Shown here piece by piece: positions 11,958 to 24,300 of a stretch of DNA of 64,000 nucleotides. A program made the position numbers and the translations under genes. The stretch lies in contig JAPXFQ010001003.1 in NCBI GenBank assembly GCA_028564705.1, forward strand, positions 935,001 through 999,000, in the 5' to 3' direction. Within the stretch, counting starts at the first letter, position 1. Each line of letters starts with the position of its first letter. Below the pieces are notes generated by a model, which was given only the letters and a program-made list of their open reading frames with translations, searched no databases and was not told where the DNA came from. This DNA is from Apricaphanius iberus. Its lineage: Eukaryota; Chordata; Actinopteri; Cyprinodontiformes; Aphaniidae.

Positions 11958-12265
11958 TCTGAAGAAAGAAGTTGCACATTGGAAGATGGAAGAAAAATAC
12001 AGACAAAAAAATTGAAGGACAGTAGGAAGAGCATAAATAGAACAGGAAGATGGAAGGACAGATAAGACGTGGAGGTAGGTAAGAGAAAAGCAAATGGAAG
12101 AAAAAACTAAATGAACGGAAGGAAAAAAAAAAGACCCAAGGAAATGTAGAGAAAGCACGGAATGAAAGGAAAGAAGGAAGAATATGAGGGAAGTGAGTAC
12201 ATGAAAAATACGACAAAGGAAGAAAGGAAAACATAATGAAGGAAAAACAGGATAGAGAATAAAGT
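11958..12265 (+). repeat. Polypurine tract (GGAA/GAAA-rich), about 300 bp
   Basis: The plus strand is overwhelmingly A and G, with many degenerate GAAGGA-type units. Long open frames on the minus strand (Phe/Ser/Leu-rich) are a by-product of this composition, not genes. Confidence 0.7.
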
Positions 12266-12269
12266 CTGG

Positions 12270-12960
12270 AAATTCACATATTTTTCCATGCCGTTTAGTT
12301 TCCAAGACCTGGCGAGTTCTGAAATCACATTCCTTCCTTTTCCGGGGAGCTAAGCAACTCAGAACATCATCGTGGTCTAAAATGAAATTAGAACTCTGGA
12401 AATTTGTGTTTAGTAAAGTTAGAAATAAAAACATGATGAATGTGGAGGAGCTCTGGAAAGATGCATCTTGATACACCCCTCAAACTCTGCTTTAGATTTT
12501 TGTCAGAAGAATTCACAGCAAAGAACTGAACTCCTGAACTGAAGATTTTTAGGAAATTGACCCAAAAAAAAAGGATTAGCAACGTTCAAAGGAAAATTAC
12601 AAAAAGCCTTCAGAAGCACAGAAAGTTGATCAGGACCAATTTAAACAGGTTACAATAGGTTGTGGCGGCTTGAAGGGAGATGTAAAGAAACTAGAAAAGT
12701 ACTGAGTGCACACCCTGATCTGATGACTTGTTCATCGCCCCACTGTATAAATTTCCTGTAAAACAAAATCTATCTATAACTTGAGTCGTATTGCTAACAG
12801 AAACACCTTTCAAAAACAAACTCCTTGTCAGAGGTAAAGAGACATTTCAAAAAGTTTACACTGTACTGAGTGCTTCTGGTAGTGATTAAAGGGTGTATGG
12901 TTTTTGAATCACTTATAGGTGGGGTTTGGATCTGAAAAACAATACAACACTTCATAGAAT
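12270..12960. other. Spacer beyond the msl1 3' end
   Basis: No gene or repeat family was recognised. The minus-strand frame at 12388-12582 has no similarity that I know. Confidence 0.4.
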
Positions 12961-12989
12961 GAAAAAGGACAAATGTGTGTCATAGACAT

Positions 12990-12995
12990 TTTATT
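12990..12995 (-). terminator. Probable msl1 polyadenylation signal
   Basis: TTTATT on the plus strand is AATAAA on the minus strand. Using it gives msl1 a 3' untranslated region of about 1.35 kb (12965-14331), in which I see no other gene. Confidence 0.4.
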
Positions 12996-14331
12996 CCAAA
13001 AAAAATTAACTTTCAAAACTGTCAATTTGTCAACATACAATCATAGAACAACAATGAATGTAATGAACACATCCAACATTAAATAATAAAAAAATAACAG
13101 CCATGTTTTATGTACATTTGTTTCTGAAAGCTATGTACAGTGTGAAAAAAGAAAAGAGAAGAAGTTATATTTCCAAACTCTGCTTTGGCTGCAGAACAGG
13201 GCGGGCGAACATCTGATCTATAGCTGTGATTGTGAGCAGCTCAGAGGGCGAAACGGGCAGCGAGTTTAGAACCGTACAGGCTGATAGAACTAAAGCAGAA
13301 AGCCTTTTAATAGTCTCAAACATCTCCAAGCTCAGGAGGGCGACGCATACACACAAGCTGCCTAATATTTACGAACACAGGCGTGTGTTGTTGCTTTTTT
13401 TAAGGTTGGAAATAGAAAAATCGCCTGTAAGCGGAAGCTGTTTAGAATGCAGAGATTCTGCAAGAAAGCAGCAAAGAAATCTGCTTCTCAATCATCATGC
13501 TTCCAAAAATAACTTTTTTAGTAGTTTTAGTAACCTGGTGAGAAAATATTCCTCACCTTGGGCTGAAGCCATGCTACCATCTTCTTTTAGCAACAGGTAA
13601 ACGGTCCATGCAGCTCACATGAAAAATGAACAAAAAAGGGAACAGAGTCCTACGTTTAAAGCCAAGTGTGTATTCCCACTCATTTGTTTTCATGAACGAA
13701 TCTCTCAGATAAATGATCTGTTTCCGTACACTGAATTGGCTCAAGTACCGAGATTACTTTATATATGTAGTCATGCTGGTTGAAAACTCCCATATCACAG
13801 TTAACATTAATAAAATCGTATTAAATTTGTGTGCAAACATTAAGCTAAACACAACACGATACAGTCGAATTGCTGATCTTTTTTCCTCCCACTTAGAGGA
13901 GGAGCAAAGCTACCAACAGCAAGAATGATGTGGCTGTATTGCTTGTGATAAAGAGTTAAAGCTCCTCTGCGTAAAAGGGAAAATACTTCGCCCCAGCATG
14001 CTCAAGATGAAGAGTGTCATCCTGTCAGAACAATATGCATTGAAACTGATTGAAACTTCAACTCTGAGTGAGAAAAACGGATTTCTTATGGCACAGCTTG
14101 AACAAAAAACGTGCTCTGAACTCTTGGATGAACGTCTGCAAACATGTCGACTACAATCGTGCCTCATTTTTTTCTGTTTCCTGCAGGAGATTAGCTGCTC
14201 TGTGGGTTCATGCCCCACAGACGGAAAAAAACAGCATGTTGCACACACCAACAGACTGACTGCTCCATCCTGAATCGTAACCCTATTCAGGCATGGAGAA
14301 GCGGCGCTCTGACGTCATGGCGGTCCGGCCT

Positions 14332-17300
14332 TCACTTCCGACAGGTTCGGTGAGGCGTGTGTTTCTTGGGCACCTCGATGCGGCATCGGCTTCGTTCGTC
14401 CAGCCAGGGCAGCTCAAAGTTCCTGGGGGGGGGGCAATTTTTAATTCAACAGCTCATCTTAAAAGTAGGATTGAGAGTGAACTTTTAAGTCATTAAACAC
14501 CCTAGAAATTAGAGGGTTATTTTAAAGCCAAGCTACAAATACACAGTTATAGGTTTCTTTGTAAAATCAAAATAAAAACGAGAGAAAACAGATTATCTTT
14601 TTTAAAACAATTTAAAGTAAAAAAAAAATAAAGGATTAACTACAACATCTGCCCTCAATGCCTCCATCCTTGGCTCATAAACATCCAACAAAGGCACGAA
14701 TAAAAATAAAAAGTAATTAGAAAATTAGAGAGAAATGAGCAAAAATATCCATTTGTGGTCATTTTCTAGTGCAAAAAACAAAAAAAAACTTTTTCTGTTA
14801 GGATAGAGATTTAAAACTGAGCATTGACCTTTCTCCTCCTTGGCCAGATGTTGGCACTTAAATTGTGACCCATGTTTTTTAGGGCCCACAATGAGCTATA
14901 AAGTAGCATAACATGGTTAGTAAACCAAGTATTTCTCAAAGGAATAAATACAATTTAGTAACTTCTGTATTTCAAGTCATCCACTAAGTGACTTTCTTCC
15001 CAAGTTCCAGGAGTTTAGACCGTTAAACCCTTCAATCCAAATGAGAAATAATGTTTTTATATCATGAAATCTGCTCATTTAGAGTTAGCAATGGACTTTA
15101 ATCCACATCTTTACAGAAAAGACAAAATACCCATCTGATCCAAGCCTTTTAATTTAAAGAGAACCCCCAAAAGCTGTTGACTTACTGCTGGGAGAGTTTG
15201 GGCAGCGGCCGACCGAATGCAACCACAGGCAAGAACGGAGTGATGACTATAGCCTCAACTAGAAGAAAAAGGAATTATAATTAAAGATCTAAAAGAAATC
15301 CAAAGACATTTATGTGCAGAAACTTAAAATCGAAAAAAATAAAACACTGCAGTGGTACCGTCTTCAGTGTCGGGGTAGAAGGAGGACAACTCTGGCTCTG
15401 TCTCCTGGACGATCTTCTTTCTGTTCATGCGCTGCTGCAGACGCTGGAACACGCGCTGCTCTCTGATTCGCTGGATATCCCACCTGAAAACATCACAGAG
15501 CAACTGCAGATTCAGAATGTGCAAACTACAGGAGGAAAAGTTAGAAACACGAAAGGAGACACAAAAACAGACAGCGGGTGTTAGAAGCGGCAGAATGTTT
15601 TTGCTTGAGAATCTTTTGCCGGGTTTCTGAAGTGAGAACCCCCAAATTGTTTTTCTTCACTAAATAAAAAAAGTGTTAATCCAATGTTACCCCCTCAGCC
15701 CTCTAGACTCCATACTGGCAATATTTACACAGGAAATGAGCACAATGAATCATTTGCAGTCTGTCGAGCCACAGTTCAAGTTAGACTACATTTTCAAAGA
15801 TGAATTTCAATTTGAAATTGAATATATACATGTATGTTCTTTTTGCATAACTTCACTACTCTGCCTTGGTACCTTTTCCTCCTCTTCTCGTCCAGCTCCA
15901 GCTTCGCGTGGCGTTTCAAAAACGCACCATCATCCAGCGGCTTGAAGTGAGAACAAGTTAACATTTTATTACAGCCTGAAATGCTCCCACATCGAATAAG
16001 AAACCGTTTCAAAATGTTTCCCCTTCTTATTTCCCCCTCACCTCTGGGAGATTGCAAGCATCCCCATCCAAAGGCTCTATGTGGTTTTCCCTCCAAGAGG
16101 GAACTGAGAAGGATGAAAAAGGGGAGGAAGTTATTCATAGATGGTGCGTTCAGCGGATTGGATTGCTAAAGTGATTGAAGTTGGGATTTAGGTTAGGCTT
16201 ACAAACAATCAGCATATCATGTACTACATGAGGAGTCCACTCACTGGCCACCTCTTCCTCCTTTTTAGGGGAAGTCTCACGTAGAGGGGACAGAGGAGGT
16301 TGGTTCCAGCAACACAGATACATCTCTGTGGTCGACATGAAGGGCAGATCCTCCATCTGGCAGCTCAGCTCGGCCTCCTCCTTGCAGGGGAGCAAAGCAT
16401 CCCTTTCTGCAGCGGGCCTGGCTGGGACGGACTTCTCCGGGGTTTCCTTACTGCGCAGCTCTCTTTGGCTGGGAGAGCCAGGCTCCACCTCAGACTTCTG
16501 GGGGCTGAGCTTCGCACTTTTACCCCGGGATTTCTGAACCTTTCCATCTCCGAAGCAAGATTTCCTGCATGTGCAACAGGTGGAAACGTTAACATGCCAA
16601 CTGGTTTTAATAACGTGAGACACATCTGCTGCCGTTTTTCCCCCCTACCTTTTTTGACCTTTGCCTCCCCGGCTGAATGGGAGAGGAGTGGCTGCGTTAG
16701 GCTGTGGACTCTCCTCTATGTCCAGATCCCACATGTCCTCTTTATCTGGGGTCCACGGCTCCAGGGGCTGAAACAGGCGCTTATCGCGGGGTGTGTCCTT
16801 CCTTGTGAGCTGGAGGCGACGCTCCATACGCTCAATGCGTGCAACCAACTGTGGAAAACAATAACAATAAATAAATAAAGGGAAAACATGCATCTTAACT
16901 GAACATACACATATATATGGAACATCAAAGCTGTTCAAAGTGACAAAAAACATCCTTTTACACACCGTCTCTTTATCTGCCTTGAGCTCATCGATCTCCT
17001 TGTCCTTGGACTGCAGCTGTTGCTGCTGCTGTTCGATGAGGTCCAGCTGCAGGAGGAGAATCTGTCGGAGGCAGTTGGCCTGTGCGTGTGGACTTGCAGG
17101 GGTCTTCCTGATGTTCCTCCACTTCCCCTCAGAGGAGAGTTCAATAGAAGCAGAGCCCAGAACTCCAGGAACAACCCCTTTTGTGCTATCCTCAGCTTCA
17201 GCATCCTTTGGATTATTGTTCACTGCCATTTGAGGATTATCCATGTTCTCAACAGAGAGGGGTTTACCTTTCACCAGGGTTCCCTCACCCCCCATTGGTC

Positions 17301-17568
17301 TGACAGGGGACGTTATCCCCACCGGTTTGTCTCCCTGAACCGTTTCTGGAGCTGTGGCAGCTAGGGCAACTTTGCTTGTCATGAAACTCTGATCTAAATC
17401 CTTGGATCTGCTTGGGATCTCCCCTCTGGGCAAGCCGTGCACATCTATAGCAAAGTCACAGGACTCGGTCTTGATGCTCACAGGACTCACGGTGTTGACC
17501 CCAAAGTCTTCAGTGTCAGCCTTACGTTTGGATCCCGGTTGTGGTAATTGTTTGGATCTCAGAGTCAT
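14332..17568 (-). CDS. msl1: Male-specific lethal 1 homolog (MSL complex scaffold)
   Basis: Eight coding exons (minus strand): 17568-16966, 16848-16649, 16564-16245, 16103-16042, 15940-15873, 15483-15359, 15258-15186 and 14422-14332. They join in frame to 513 residues. The start MTLRSKQ matches the human start MTMRS; an ATG five codons upstream is less likely. Residues 166 to about 216 (CLRQILLLQLDLIEQQQQQL onward) form the coiled coil that dimerises and binds MSL2. Residues about 375-513 form the PEHE domain: PSWRENHIEPL, KRHAKLELDEKRRKRWDIQR, ITPFLPVVAFGRPLPKL and the terminal FELPWLDERSRCR. This region binds the acetyltransferase KAT8/MOF and MSL3. The complex acetylates histone H4 lysine 16 in the nucleus. 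A 5' untranslated exon starts beyond 18172 (donor GTAAGC) and splices to an acceptor at 17629/17630. Human MSL1 is longer (about 614) because of a Pro/Gly-rich N-terminus absent here. Confidence 0.93.
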
Positions 17569-17629
17569 GGCGAACACGACCACTTCTCATCCTGCAGCCC
17601 CACACAGACCTCCCATGTGGACGCAACAG

Positions 17630-18240
17630 CTGCAAAAAAAAGATAAGAAAAAATAAAAGAAAAACACGCACAAATAAATCACTTTGCGGCTTTTTGTTAA
17701 CCAGATGATCTGCTTTATCCACGTCCAGAGGTAAACATCAACCGGGAAATCTTCAGATAAATAATAATGGCAGATTAAGATTACCTCCTCTAAAAATATC
17801 TTCCTCGGTTAGAAATTCACGCTTGGTTCTGTTACGTCTGCGGTTTCAGCAACTCGGAGGAAATTAACTATGTAGTTTCGAAGAAACACAACCCTTCATT
17901 TCTACAGCCGGGCAGACATTTTAAAACAAGGGCTTCCAACAAGGACTCGGGAGTGGCTCTGTAGGACACAGGCAGCAGCAGCAGCCAAGCTCCTCCATTT
18001 TGGTTCTCATGAAAAACAATAACACCCAGCTAGCTGGCTAACGTTAGCCGGCTTGCTCTTCCAGAACAAAATGAGTCTGCGGGTCGAACAGCCTGTAATG
18101 ACTATGTTGTAGCCGTCAACACTAACCCACAGCCGCTCTTATTAACACGTTCTGCCGCCTTTCAAGCTTACCTCGACCACAACTCGAGTGGGACTTCACA
18201 GTGTCTTCATGTTCCCTCCTCAAGACTTGTTTTAAAACGC
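17630..18240 (-). promoter_or_regulatory. msl1 first intron, 5' UTR exon and promoter
   Basis: The minus strand shows a donor GTAAGC at 18171-18166 after a non-coding exon at about 18172-18230. A pyrimidine-rich acceptor ends at 17630. The GC-richer stretch up to about 18330 is the likely promoter. No TATA box was seen. Confidence 0.5.
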
Positions 18241-18305
18241 CGACTACAGCGCATGCGCAAACGGTTGGATGGCCATTTCTTGCTTCTTAGATTTGATTCA
18301 GGATT

Positions 18306-18323
18306 GCACCGCCAGAGGGCGTT
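18306..18323 (+). promoter_or_regulatory. CTCF-like motif near msl1 promoter
   Basis: GCACCGCCAGAGGGCGTT fits the CTCF core (CCASYAGRKGGC) with one mismatch. It lies just upstream of the msl1 transcription start. This is a motif match only. Confidence 0.4.
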
Positions 18324-18414
18324 AGCACGCTCCGCACTGAATGCTGCATTATTAAAGCTATGACGCAATGTTGTTACAGACTGTTTCTGCCCTTTCATGA
18401 CTTCATCCAGTGAC

Positions 18415-18790
18415 TGTAACTTTGAATCTCAAAATTATGACTTTAAATCTCATAGTTATAGCTTTCTTGTCTCATCATTTTGACTTTAAATCTGACACTT
18501 ATGGCGTTGTATCTCTCAGCTATGACCTTAAGTCTCATTGTTCAGCTAGATAAGAATCTGACTTTAAAACTAGTTAAGATTTAGAAATGTACAGTTTTCA
18601 TTATGATTTAGAGATGTGTCATTTTGATTATGATTTCTGTTATCATGACTTTGACTCGAAATTATGATTTTTATACTTTAAAGTATACTTTAAGTCTTTA
18701 AAAAAATATTAAATAACTTTATCATAATTTAGGCATCTCAGCATTTAAAACTCATGATCATCATAGAATTAAGACTTTCCAGTTCAACAT
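18415..18790. repeat. Degenerate minisatellite-like repeat
   Basis: The phrases GACTTTAAATCTCA and ATTATGA recur with drift about every 20-40 bases (18420, 18441, 18481, 18560, 18650). This looks like an old expanded array now eroded. No gene is seen. Confidence 0.5.
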
Positions 18791-19790
18791 TATTTTATTT
18801 TTAGATGTATATTTGATCCATCCATTCATGCAACCATCCATGACTTAATATTTTTGAGTAGTACAATTGTGATATAGACATCCAACATTATTTTTTGTGT
18901 TAATTATTATTACTGAAAAGTAAAAAGAACATTTGTTTTTTGTTAGACTGCACATGTGTTTCATCATGTTGTCCTAAATTTGGTTCATATAGACAAAAAC
19001 ATAATTTCACACAACCAAATGGATTTCCTGAAACCAAGAATGAAGATCCACATATCTCAAAGGTCTTTTTTAAATGAGTAATTACTTCAGAACAACCTAG
19101 AGGTCACTTCAAACATACACAAGTAAATCACCCAAATATTTAGGACATTTTGTGGATCTCTAAAACATAACTCTTACTGAGAAAGTTCAACATACACATA
19201 AAATAAGCCTGTATTTCACCAGAAACAGAATATGTTAAATGAAAGATTTTACCAATACACATTGGGCTTGTGCACAGCCTTGTATTTTTCTACTGGATAT
19301 ATGTATTGGATCACGTAATTAAAATATGTATTAAAGTAAATTTCCACAACATCTTTCATTTACTTATTGAATAAAAGTAATGACATATAACTTGAAAATC
19401 AAGTTGTACAGCCAAAATGGAAAAACAACAGAATAATAAGTGCTTTGCAATAAAAATCATACAAATACTAGGTTATTAAACATTAAATGAAGTGTTTCAG
19501 TCACTTTTTGCTACATTGGAAAACAGAATAGCTTTTAAATGCTTGATTTTCGTCAAAATTTAATTAAAGATTGGAATAATTAAATTAAAGGCATAAATAT
19601 AATTTTTTGTTGCCAAAAAATAAGATAAAGTATGTCTTCTGTATTTTCTGTCAAATCATCACATTTTTAAATATGAAAAAGTTACCCTGAAAAAAGTGTT
19701 TAAAAATAATGTCTTAATAATTATTAGAATAAGGTTTATATTAAAAAAAATATTATAGTTGTTTTACAGTTAGGTAAGTTATGACATAAC
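18791..19790. other. AT-rich spacer between msl1 and snf8
   Basis: Very AT-rich and without open frames. No element or RNA gene was recognised. Confidence 0.4.
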
Positions 19791-19798
19791 TTGTAATT

Positions 19799-19817
19799 TG
19801 GCGCCCTCTGCTGGCCA
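19799..19817 (-). promoter_or_regulatory. CTCF-like motif upstream of snf8
   Basis: On the minus strand it reads TGGCCAGCAGAGGGCGCC, a good fit to the CTCF consensus including the flanking GGC and GC bases. It lies about 370 bases before the snf8 start codon in an otherwise AT-rich stretch, and points the opposite way to the motif at 18306. Confidence 0.5.
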
Positions 19818-19979
19818 GTTTTTAACTACTTGAACACATGAGAACCATAGATTGGAGAAAAAAATTAGAAGTGAACATAAAAAAATACAAAAAAGAAAGA
19901 AAATTCAAATAGCTAAATACATAAACAAACAATAAACCAAAAATAGTAAATAAATAAGAAACTTTCTATGGTAGCGCTT

Positions 19980-20169
19980 ACGTACTTCCGGTAGCGACTC
20001 ACCCGGCTAGTGGAAGTGGACATAATAAGTTCCCAGCGGATCTTCTCTGATGACTGCAGACCTTCCTCATTGTTTACTGTGAAATGAGACATTTCCGACC
20101 TGTTCGTGCGTTAAAAATCACCTGACGCTTACATAGTTATATCGATAATTAGGGCCAAATCTCGACAGA
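19980..20169 (+). promoter_or_regulatory. snf8 promoter and 5' UTR
   Basis: It holds an ETS-type site ACTTCCGG at 19984-19991 and a locally higher GC content, with no TATA box, ending at the snf8 start codon. The likely transcription start is between 20000 and 20100. Confidence 0.45.
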
Positions 20170-21316
20170 ATGCATCGCAGAGGTGTTGGTGCCGGGGCGA
20201 TAGCCAAAAAGAAGCTAGCAGAGGTAAGTTTACAGCAGTTTTTAGATTAAGTGTGTCGCTGTCTTAAAGTCGGTGTAACTTTTTGGTGACTCCTAAGCAT
20301 GGTTTTGAAAGACAGAAGAAAATCTAGAATATCACTTGGCTTTAGGATATTTTGATCCATCGAATCCAATCTAAAGACTCATACAACTGAATGTGACAAC
20401 TTTTCAATTTGATGTTAAACGGCTTTTATGGCGACTAACAAAGATAATGGAACTACTGAGCAAAGAAGGAACGAGCTGGATTTATCTAGGATGCTGATCA
20501 GAATTGACGGAAGGGCAGTCCTGGGAGAAATAGGATGGGTCGTATCGAAATGTTTTGTTCTTTCCCCGTTTCAACACACCTCAATCTAATGATTGTCATT
20601 AGCAGGGCTCTGCAGACGTGCTAACGAGGAGTTAGATGGACTATTTGAAATAGTTATTTTGGAGGACACTGGCATGACACCGGTAATGTACGCTTAATAG
20701 TTTAGATAAAAGAAAATGTGCGTGTAAAAATATAAAAATGGCCCAGTCAAAGTCCAGCCCTAAATTCACCTGAGAGTATGTGGCAACGCGTTGTCATGTT
20801 ATGTTAACAAAGTGGTCCCTGAACTATTTCTACTCGGCCTCCCTTTGGTTTATATATATTTTTAACTTAAAAAAAAATAATCTTTGTATCTTTACTTTGT
20901 AGCTATATATACAATTTGTTTTCCATAAATGTTCAATGCGTCTCCGCGCACAATTGGTTTCAAGCATAAATAACTCTGAGAGAAAAAAAAAATACAATTG
21001 TAAAGGTTGTTTTGTAAAACTGAGGTCTTCAATCCTCAGCTTTTCAGTAACTGCTCTGAGCCTGCTGTGATGTCACTTTATCTGCCAGCTGGAGGTGTGT
21101 GTTTGTGCTCTGAATCACTGAATTTGGTTCATTGAACTTTGCTTCAGAAATTTGCCACCGTATGTATGTTTCATTACAAACTTATTTCAGAAGATTTTAT
21201 GGCCCAGATTGCTGCCCTCTTCCTTCAAAAAGTTGAGAATACTCTAAAGGCTACTCACTCCTTTACATAAAAGTATACATTTCTAGATCTTCCTGTGGTT
21301 GTACGCCTAATCTGTG

Positions 21317-21379
<63 letters not shown>

Positions 21380-24300
21380 TTTAGGCCAAATATAAAGAAA
21401 GAGGAACTGTACTCGCAGAGGACCAGATAGTTCAGGTGAGCTTGTGTGTGAATCTCTTCTGGAAGTGTTCTTCACATTTGAGTCTGCCTTACTGGTTTTG
21501 ATGCATACATTGAACATACAATGGAAGCACCTTATTCACTGAGTTGGCTTGTTTTGGGGTGGGGGGGGGAGGCAGATGTCAAAGCAGTTGGAAACATTCA
21601 AATCAAACCTAGAGGAGTTTGCCAGCAAACACAAACAAGAGATCCGCAAGAACTCCCAGTTCAGGGTCCAGTTTCAGGAGATGTGCGCCACCATCGGCGT
21701 CGACCCGCTAGCTTGTAAGAAAAATCCTGATTGTTTTTCACACGTTTTCCCTCACTTTCTCTGCAAAGAAACTTCATCTGACGCTTTGAAATATCTTCTT
21801 TTTTCCTCCTCCACAGCTGGTAAAGGCTTTTGGTCTGAGATGCTCGGTGTGGGCGATTTCTACTATGAGCTGGGCGTGCAGATCATTGAAGTTTGCCTCG
21901 CCCTGAAACACAGAAATGGAGGTTTGATTTTTGGCTTTTAAAAGATGAATGATTCTCATTGTTTTGACTGAAGCTAAAAAGTTAGAATACTGCCTTTAAG
22001 TCTCAATTTAGGCCTAGGAATTGTTGCTACAGCCATACTGCTACAGTAGCTTTAGATAAGAATTAATACCCTTTGCACTTGTAATACACATTTAAATGCT
22101 TATATTGACAGTGTATGTGATAAATCAACGCAAGGTGTTAGTGAATGAAAATCAGAGTGGTGTTGGATGGGCATCGTATGGATCACTGTTGTATTTAATC
22201 GGCCAAAAAAGGGAAAGAATAGGGAACAAGCAAACAAACGGAGACGTTTTGTTGGCACTAGAAGAGCTGCAGAGATCCACAGCTGGTCATACTTCATTGG
22301 AAGATAGATCAAGTTAAATACAAGGCAATTTTAGAAGAAAACTTACACAGGATTCCAGTAAAATATTCAGAAATTACAGCTCATACGAAAAGGTTCTCGG
22401 TGTATGAACAGTTTTCTCCAGCAGAGAATGAAAATGCCTCACACACATTCATATACCCCATGGTGTTTGTGTGCTGCAGGACTCATCACTCTGGACGAGC
22501 TCCACCAGAGGGTGCTGAAGGGCCGGGGTAAATATGCTCAGGATGTCAGCCAGTAAGTTCCTCAACGGGCTCCCGTTGTGTCGTCATCGTCTTGTCTTTT
22601 TGATCCGAGTTTTGCACGTCTGCTGAGCGGCCGTATTTATGCTCCACAGAGACGACTTGGTCAGAGCCATAAAGAAACTGAAGGTTATGGGAAGCGGGTT
22701 TGGCATGATTCCTGTTGGCGGTTCTTATCTGGTCCAGTCAGTCCCAGCAGAACTGAACATGGATCACACTGTAGTTTTACAGCTGGCTGAGGTAACACAA
22801 AGCGTTGAGTTTCTGTATTTGAAAGTGATATATTCTTTCGTTTTGTTGTGTTTGTTAGCATTCATTAAGAGGATGACAGTTTCTGAAAGATCACATCTCA
22901 GTCTCTGAGTAGAACCATCAGCTGTTGGAGGTCAGACTACCAGAACAAAAACAGAGATGTGATCAGACTGAAGTTTTGCTTCTGAAATCAGGAAATCAGA
23001 AAAACCACATGTACTCAAATTTAGGGCTGCAGCGATTCGTCGATTTACTCGATTCAAAAAAATAGCTTGAGGCAAAAAACTCTGCCTCGAAGCCTCGTTA
23101 AATTCCTTTGACGCGCACTATCTATTAGGGATCTGATGGTTCCACACAGACCGTTGTTTTTGAATGAACCTGTGCCAAGCACACCAGCAGCGCGTGATAC
23201 TTTTTTGTGAAAAGTTGCCTTTTTTTCGTGATTTTTATTTTCACCAATCATGTAAATTGTTTGAAAAGTAACCAGAGTTTTAGACGACACTGTACTTGTA
23301 CTCGTACTGTGGTGGTACGCCAGGTCTACTTTGCAGTATATACACTGTACTTTGTTCTCTTCTTTTTTTAGAATGTAACGATCCCAAACTCTTCGCATTT
23401 TCTACCATATATGGGCATCTTTATTCTCCACAATTGCACCAACTAAACTAAACTGTTGACTGTTATGTTGTCAAATAAATAAATACTGTAAATGGGCTTA
23501 GTTTTGGAGCCAGATGTTGGAGTTGGAGTTCTTTTTTTTTTTTTGAGATAAAAGGCAAATGCTTGATCACTTTACAGCCACAAAATTTTTGTTATGCATG
23601 ATTTGTATTGGTTCTTTAAAAACGTAAAAAAAATTTTTTTTTCCGCAATTAATCAAATCGATAAAGTACTAGATTAATCGATTACAAAAAGAATCGATAG
23701 CTGCAGCCCTACTCAAATTAATCCAGAGGTATGGAACAGTAATTAATTAATTAATCTAAGCATATTTGCTCCGTATGTCTTGTACATTTTTCTTTCTGTA
23801 TGATTAAAAATCGTAAAGAAGAGGAATTTTACAGATTGTGAGTTTTGAGATGCTCTTACAAAAGGTAAAAGGCATTTACAAAAAACAACAAAACAATAAG
23901 TAATATACACTCACTGGCCACTTTATTAGGGCACACCTGTCCAGCTGCTTAACGCAAATTTTTAAACAGCCAATTGAATGGCGGCAATTCAATACATTTA
24001 GGCATGTAGACATGGTCAAGATGATCTGCTGCAGTTCAAACTGAGCATCAGAATTGGGAAGAAAGGTGATTTAAGTGACTTTGAACGTGGCATGGTTGTC
24101 TTTGCCAGACCGGCTGTTGTGAGTATTTTGGGAACTGCTGATCCACTGGGATTTTAATGCACAACAATCTCTACAGTTTACTGAGAATAGTCCAAAAAAA
24201 GGGAAAATATCCAGTGAGCAGCATTTCTGTAGGCGAAAATGCCTTGTTGATGTCAGAGGTCAGAGGAGAATGGCAAGACTGGTTTGAGCTGATAGAAAGA

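Noticed and set aside
11913..12476. 187-codon minus-strand open frame rich in Phe, Leu and Ser
   Set aside because: It is the complement of the polypurine tract; its composition explains the lack of stops and no family is recognisable.
16300..16878. 192-codon plus-strand frame
   Set aside because: Antisense to msl1 exons 2 and 3, which have clear family identity and splice sites.
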